Below are positions 5,716-6,028 of a stretch of 6,028 nt of DNA, piece by piece. Position 1 is the stretch's first letter, and each line of letters starts with the position of its first letter. The DNA comes from CAYOVG01 sp964407285 (lineage in GTDB: Bacteria; Desulfobacterota; Syntrophobacteria; Syntrophobacterales; Syntrophobacteraceae). The DNA is taken from positions 1-6,028 of the forward strand of contig CAYOVG010000398.1 of assembly GCA_964407285.1 (NCBI GenBank), written 5' to 3'. Position numbers and translations under genes: made by a program. Below the pieces are notes generated by a model. It was not told where the DNA came from. It worked only from the letters and a program-made list of their open reading frames with translations, and did no database searches.

Positions 5716-5725
5716 GCACATGTGC
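5716..5725. promoter_or_regulatory. Perfect 10-bp palindrome beside the kinase ribosome binding site
   Basis: GCACATGTGC ends one base before the AAGGGAAGGG ribosome binding site of the kinase gene on the minus strand. In the predicted leader it would lie about 45-55 nt after the start site. It could be a small operator or a weak RNA hairpin. At 10 bp, chance is not excluded. Confidence 0.25.
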
Positions 5726-5777
5726 GCATGAACCGGACCGTTATGCTGATATACTGATTACCGTTGCCGAAGAAAGG

Positions 5778-5805
5778 ATATTAACGTCTGTGCCGGAAAA
5801 GTCAA
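5778..5805 (-). promoter_or_regulatory. Candidate sigma70 promoter for the kinase-regulator operon
   Basis: The minus strand has TTGACT (5805-5800; five of six consensus bases) and, after 16 bp, TAATAT (5783-5778; four of six). Initiation would fall near 5771, giving a leader of about 68 nt before the ATG at 5703. A housekeeping promoter for the sensor-regulator pair suits a constitutively present two-component system. The same stretch contains GGCAC-N5-TTAA, a poor sigma54 match that lacks the -12 GC. Confidence 0.45.
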
Positions 5806-6028
5806 ATCAACGGAAGAAGGAATATCGAATGAGCAATGAGAGGATCTTGACGGAAACTGGAAGATGAACGGTGGAACGAGGATGACGGCAATGAACTACT
5901 GGACGAAACCCTCGCCCTGCCGCCGGCGCGCCGCATGAGCAACCGCACATGCGCTCGTAAGGATAGATCTCGTAATGAACCGCGGATGAACGAAATGAGT
6001 GGATCGCGGAACGCCTACGGATGAACGG
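5806..6028. other. Upstream region without a convincing gene; repeated ATGAAC motifs
   Basis: No supported gene lies between the kinase start and the right edge (5704-6028). On the plus strand ATGAAC begins at 5728, 5864, 5891, 5975, 5986 and 6021, all in one orientation; CGGATGAACG occurs twice (5983-5992, 6018-6027). A perfect palindrome CGGCGCGCCG lies at 5924-5933. Short plus-strand frames beginning at 5829, 5864 and 5936 are joined by ATGA overlaps, but they encode only 12, 25 and 29 residues without family resemblance. The region may be regulatory, a decayed gene, or the flank of a gene to the right. Confidence 0.35.

Noticed and set aside
5729..5743. A third TGAAC-N5-GTTCA palindrome next to the kinase start
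   Set aside because: TGAAC is present at 5729-5733, but the second arm reads CGTTA instead of GTTCA at the required spacing, so it is not a match.
5780..5796. Sigma54-like GGCAC-N5-TTAA upstream of the kinase gene
   Set aside because: The -24 half is good, but the nearly invariant GC of the -12 element is AA. An overlapping sigma70-type pair explains the region better.
1..6028. tRNA, rRNA, CRISPR array, insertion sequence ends or prophage attachment sites
   Set aside because: Read on both strands, I found no cloverleaf or rRNA segment, no regularly spaced repeat array, no transposase and no terminal inverted repeats with target duplications.

Overview
The window reads as a chromosomal segment of a GC-rich Gram-negative bacterium. 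The envelope sensor, the NtrC-type regulator and the Tim44-like protein fit a member of the former Deltaproteobacteria (Thermodesulfobacteriota), for example a Syntrophobacter- or Desulfo-type organism. That placement is an inference from protein style and composition; no marker gene is present. Every gene I can support lies on the minus strand, so transcription runs from right to left.

Layout in the direction of transcription: (i) 6028-5704 is an upstream region with no convincing gene. It holds a plausible sigma70-type promoter, a perfect 10-bp palindrome beside the ribosome binding site, and six copies of ATGAAC. (ii) 5703-3814 encodes a membrane sensor histidine kinase (periplasmic dCache sensor, HAMP, HisKA, HATPase). 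(iii) 3817-2417 encodes its partner, an NtrC-family sigma54-dependent response regulator, whose start overlaps the kinase stop in an ATGA junction. (iv) 2440-2076 is a regulatory region. Two palindromes of the form TGAAC-N5-GTTCA, centred 41 bp apart, are followed about 155-195 bp downstream by a very good sigma54 (-24/-12) promoter and then by a leader with a strong hairpin. (v) 2075-1068 encodes an inner-membrane protein with a C-terminal Tim44-like domain. (vi) 1067-780 is a gap with a GC-rich stem-loop. (vii) 779-537 encodes an 80-residue two-helix membrane protein with a TTG start. (viii) 536-94 contains a candidate promoter, a stem-loop and a doubtful 91-codon ORF. (ix) 93-1 is the start of a gene that runs off the left edge.

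How the parts fit together: the simplest reading is a self-contained envelope-signalling module. The Cache-domain kinase senses something in the periplasm and phosphorylates the response regulator. The regulator would then bind the paired palindromes, which begin inside the last codons of its own gene, and activate the sigma54 promoter of the adjacent Tim44-like membrane protein gene. The architecture resembles ZraS-ZraR-ZraP or other NtrC-type systems that control a neighbouring envelope gene, but I know of no described system with a Tim44-like effector. The palindromes, promoter, domains and gene order are visible in the sequence. The regulatory link between them is inferred.
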